Positions 61,836-64,000 of a DNA stretch of 64,000 nt are shown one piece after another. The DNA is from Pezizomycotina sp. ARF18. Taxonomy: Eukaryota > Ascomycota. A program made the position numbers and the translations under genes. Where the stretch lies: assembly GCA_002224055.1 (NCBI GenBank), contig AZLU01000001.1, forward strand, positions 460,811 through 524,810, in the 5' to 3' direction. The notes below the pieces were generated by a model. The model saw nothing but the letters and a program-made list of their open reading frames with translations. It was not told the origin of the DNA and did no database searches. The stretch's first letter is position 1. Each line of letters begins with the position of its first letter.

Positions 61836-64000
61836 TCATAGCTGTCGATAGTAGTATTCGTCGTGACTGTGGTTGCGGTGGACGCCCTTAAGAACGAAGT
61901 AGCGGTATGCATGTGCGACGCGCGAGTCATTCCAGTCGTCGTCCGCCTCAGCATCCGCGTCGATATCCTCGTTGTCCATGTCCGCCATGGGGCTAGGAGA
62001 TCTGGAGACGGAGGCCATCCTGCTTGCCATCTCCACCTCCTGACCCTCCTCCCTGATATCCCCTCCTCCATGTCCTCTTCATCCCACCGTCGTTGTGGGT
62101 GCTGCTGCTGTCCTTGTTGTGTGAAAACTGGACAGGCCCTGCAGCTCTCTCCACTTCCTCTCGCAGGAACTCGCGGTATTCTCTCGCCTCCCAATTCGAC
62201 CATTTTGTTGGATACGTTTTCCCACTTTGCTTCTCCACGTATTCCTTCGCCTCTCTTAGTCTGGAAAGCTAACGGGCGATGATTAGCCTCTGTTTATTTT
62301 TTTTCCGCGGACAGAAAAAAAGAGAGGGAAAGAAGTAAGAAAATGTGACCACAAAGAAAAATGTAAAAGCGATAAAAACATAAAAAGTGCATATCATGAT
62401 CATGCAGATGCCTCATTACTGTAGTGAAGTTCGTTCATGTGCACGGTTGTCCCAACAACAGCGTGAACACAAAGTAAAACGCGACGTTTCACAACATTAC
62501 GAGACATTTGCATAGATACACGAACAGGAAAAAAAAAGGAATTTTGAAGGAAAGAAGGTTCAAATGAATCCTTCTTTTTCTTTTCTTTTCTTTTCTTTTT
62601 TCATGTAAGTGAAAGAAAAAGGTAGCCAGATCAGGGATGACTTACATCATCGGGAGACCAGCCTCATCCTCTCTTTGATCCTCTTCAACCTCAATCTGCA
62701 AGGCAGGCACCCGTGCGACCCTTTACCATCTCCTCAAACTTATTGCGATCTGCTTCCATGGTAAGCCTTTGAACATCTTTTCAGCTCCACAGTAACTTGT
62801 CGTCCTCTGATGCTGCCATGGCTCCTTCAGCGATGACTTTCTCTTTAGGTCCGGGGACCGCTAGGGATAGAAGGGTTAGCCAGCAGTGGTTGCCACTGGC
62901 AGCGAAAGTGCATCCGCTTGCAGGCCCTCTTTCTGACCCTGTTCTAAAGTGCATGTCAACGGGCGATCCTGCCGATGCCGAAAGGCTAGCGTCATGGAAA
63001 CGTAAACGTCGGAGAAGCCTGGTTGCTCGACGGGAACATCATGTGCGAAGGCGTCGCGGGCCCTTGTCCCATCTTGAACGCTACCAGGTTTCTGAGAGCC
63101 TAAGGCATCCCTTTAGGTTGTTGCTGTTGTTGGTGCCGCAACGACTTTGCCGACTCCGACGTTGCCCGGAGCCGCCGACGTGTAACGAGGAAACGGTGCT
63201 CATCGGGAAAACGAGGCGTTCGATTCGTACTCGGATTTCACGTCGGAAGACGTGAAGGAGGTCGACTTTAGGAGCGGCTGCGACATCGGTGCATGCGACG
63301 TTACGAAGGCGCGCTGGGCTTGGGTTATCCCATTACGGGTACCCCTCTCCCCGCGGCCACGCTGCTGCTTGGAGACGCGGCAGCTTGCGACTCGGTCGGG
63401 TAAAGACGTTTACGCTGCTGCGAGGCATCTGCGAATGCCCGGGATACATCCTAACCAGCGGTAGGAGACGCATGCTCAGATGAGATGGGGACGTGTGCAT
63501 CTCGCTCACTGGATGCATGTTGTGGACTGAGTGATGCGACATGTGTTGTCTAGCGCCCCAAGATGGCTCGAGGTATGCTGCTGGTTATGCGATGGCATTC
63601 CTCCTAGGATGGTAGCCCTAACTGAGGATAACTCATAGGGAAATATTCTTTGCGATCGAAAGAAATAAAATGAGAAGGGGAGGCGGGAAACGATTGGTTT
63701 ACCAACCGGTTAGCGCTGAGCTTTTCAACCCTCTATTCTACAGAGTAATTCTATCTATACGAACAGCGAGAGATAAACAGAAAAAAATGTTTATATAAAG
63801 GAAGACGGATGAACCTACAAATGTCTTCACTCACCAAAGGAATTTCCAGTGAGATCTTGCTCATTGACTTGATCCTCATCCTTAAAGTAACCCGCTGCAG
63901 CCATTTTCTCAGTCAGAATACTGGGTAGCACAAGCACTGGGTGTCGTAAGATCCGTATGAGGTTGCGCTCAAAGTCGTACTCCACCCCGATAGAGTGCCC
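61836..64000 (-). CDS. Unrecognised multi-exon protein, truncated by the window end
   Basis: The minus strand is open from the window edge (GVEYDFERNLIRILRHPVLV near 63960), through MAAAGYFKDEDQVNEQDL, to a donor gtgagt near 63833. An acceptor near 63602 joins in phase to a His/Gln/Ser-rich segment (HHSVHNMHPVSEMHTSPSH near 63500). The middle (63200-62850) is low-complexity and frame-ambiguous. Then follow EADRNKFEEMVKGRT (near 62740) and an acidic patch. An intron at 62277-62644 (gtaagt...gttag) leads to REAKEYVEKQSGKTYPTKW (near 62230), WEAREYREFLREEVE and the acidic tail DNEDIDADAEADDDWNDSR (near 61940), ending at 61836. The acidic and His-rich low-complexity content would suit a nuclear regulator, but no DNA-binding domain is visible here. 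Several one-base breaks occur. Confidence 0.5.

Noticed and set aside
62797-63255. A 152-codon plus-strand frame rich in Arg
   Set aside because: It lies antisense to the phase-consistent minus-strand gene and has the Arg/Leu composition typical of shadow frames; no motif.

Overview
This window looks like nuclear DNA of a filamentous ascomycete (Pezizomycotina). Genes carry short GT..AG introns (53-114 nt) with CTAAC/CTGAT-like branch sites. The gene repertoire is typical: a Zn2Cys6 regulator, an MFS sugar permease, a GH13 alpha-glucosidase, a Fic protein, an alpha/beta-hydrolase-NACHT-ankyrin NLR, and a KRE9/KNH1-like membrane-anchored wall protein. I cannot place it to genus.

Almost every recognisable gene is broken by frameshifts. 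Because this includes the essential cytosolic phenylalanyl-tRNA synthetase alpha subunit (12533-14433), where all six breaks I located fit a single missing base, mostly inside a short homopolymer, I read most frameshifts as uncorrected assembly deletions and not as gene decay. Genes are therefore given as one CDS spanning the frame changes.

Layout. 0.4-9.3 kb: a sugar-utilisation cluster arranged permease (-), bidirectional promoter, maltase/oligo-1,6-glucosidase (+), Zn2Cys6 MAL-activator-like regulator (-). The shared promoter holds four CGG triplets at an exact 12-bp period (CGG-N9-CGG three times over), and the regulator promoter holds a CGG-N8-CGG pair. 12.5-15.9 kb: phenylalanyl-tRNA synthetase alpha, then a glutathione S-transferase. 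16.6-22.1 kb: an AT/TpA-rich block of minus-strand coding relics, probably RIP-mutated, including a possible NucA/NucB-like nuclease fragment. 22.9-24.2 kb: a Fic-domain protein whose catalytic His position is Lys. 25.5-26.9 kb: a Ser-rich single-pass membrane protein. 27-35 kb: gene-poor, with microsatellites, long poly(A)/poly(T) tracts, weak gene candidates and one CpG/palindrome-rich island. 35.1-36.1 kb: a secreted Pro-rich/Cys-containing protein. 37.7-42.1 kb: the NLR. 42.7-44.7 kb: two uncharacterised genes. 45-61.8 kb: almost no convincing genes, only relics and low-complexity sequence. 61.8 kb to the end: an unrecognised multi-exon minus-strand gene that runs off the window.

Functionally, the clearest unit is the first: the regulator would bind the spaced CGG sites and switch on uptake and intracellular hydrolysis of an alpha-glucoside. 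The NLR and the Fic protein are separate signalling or self/non-self recognition candidates.
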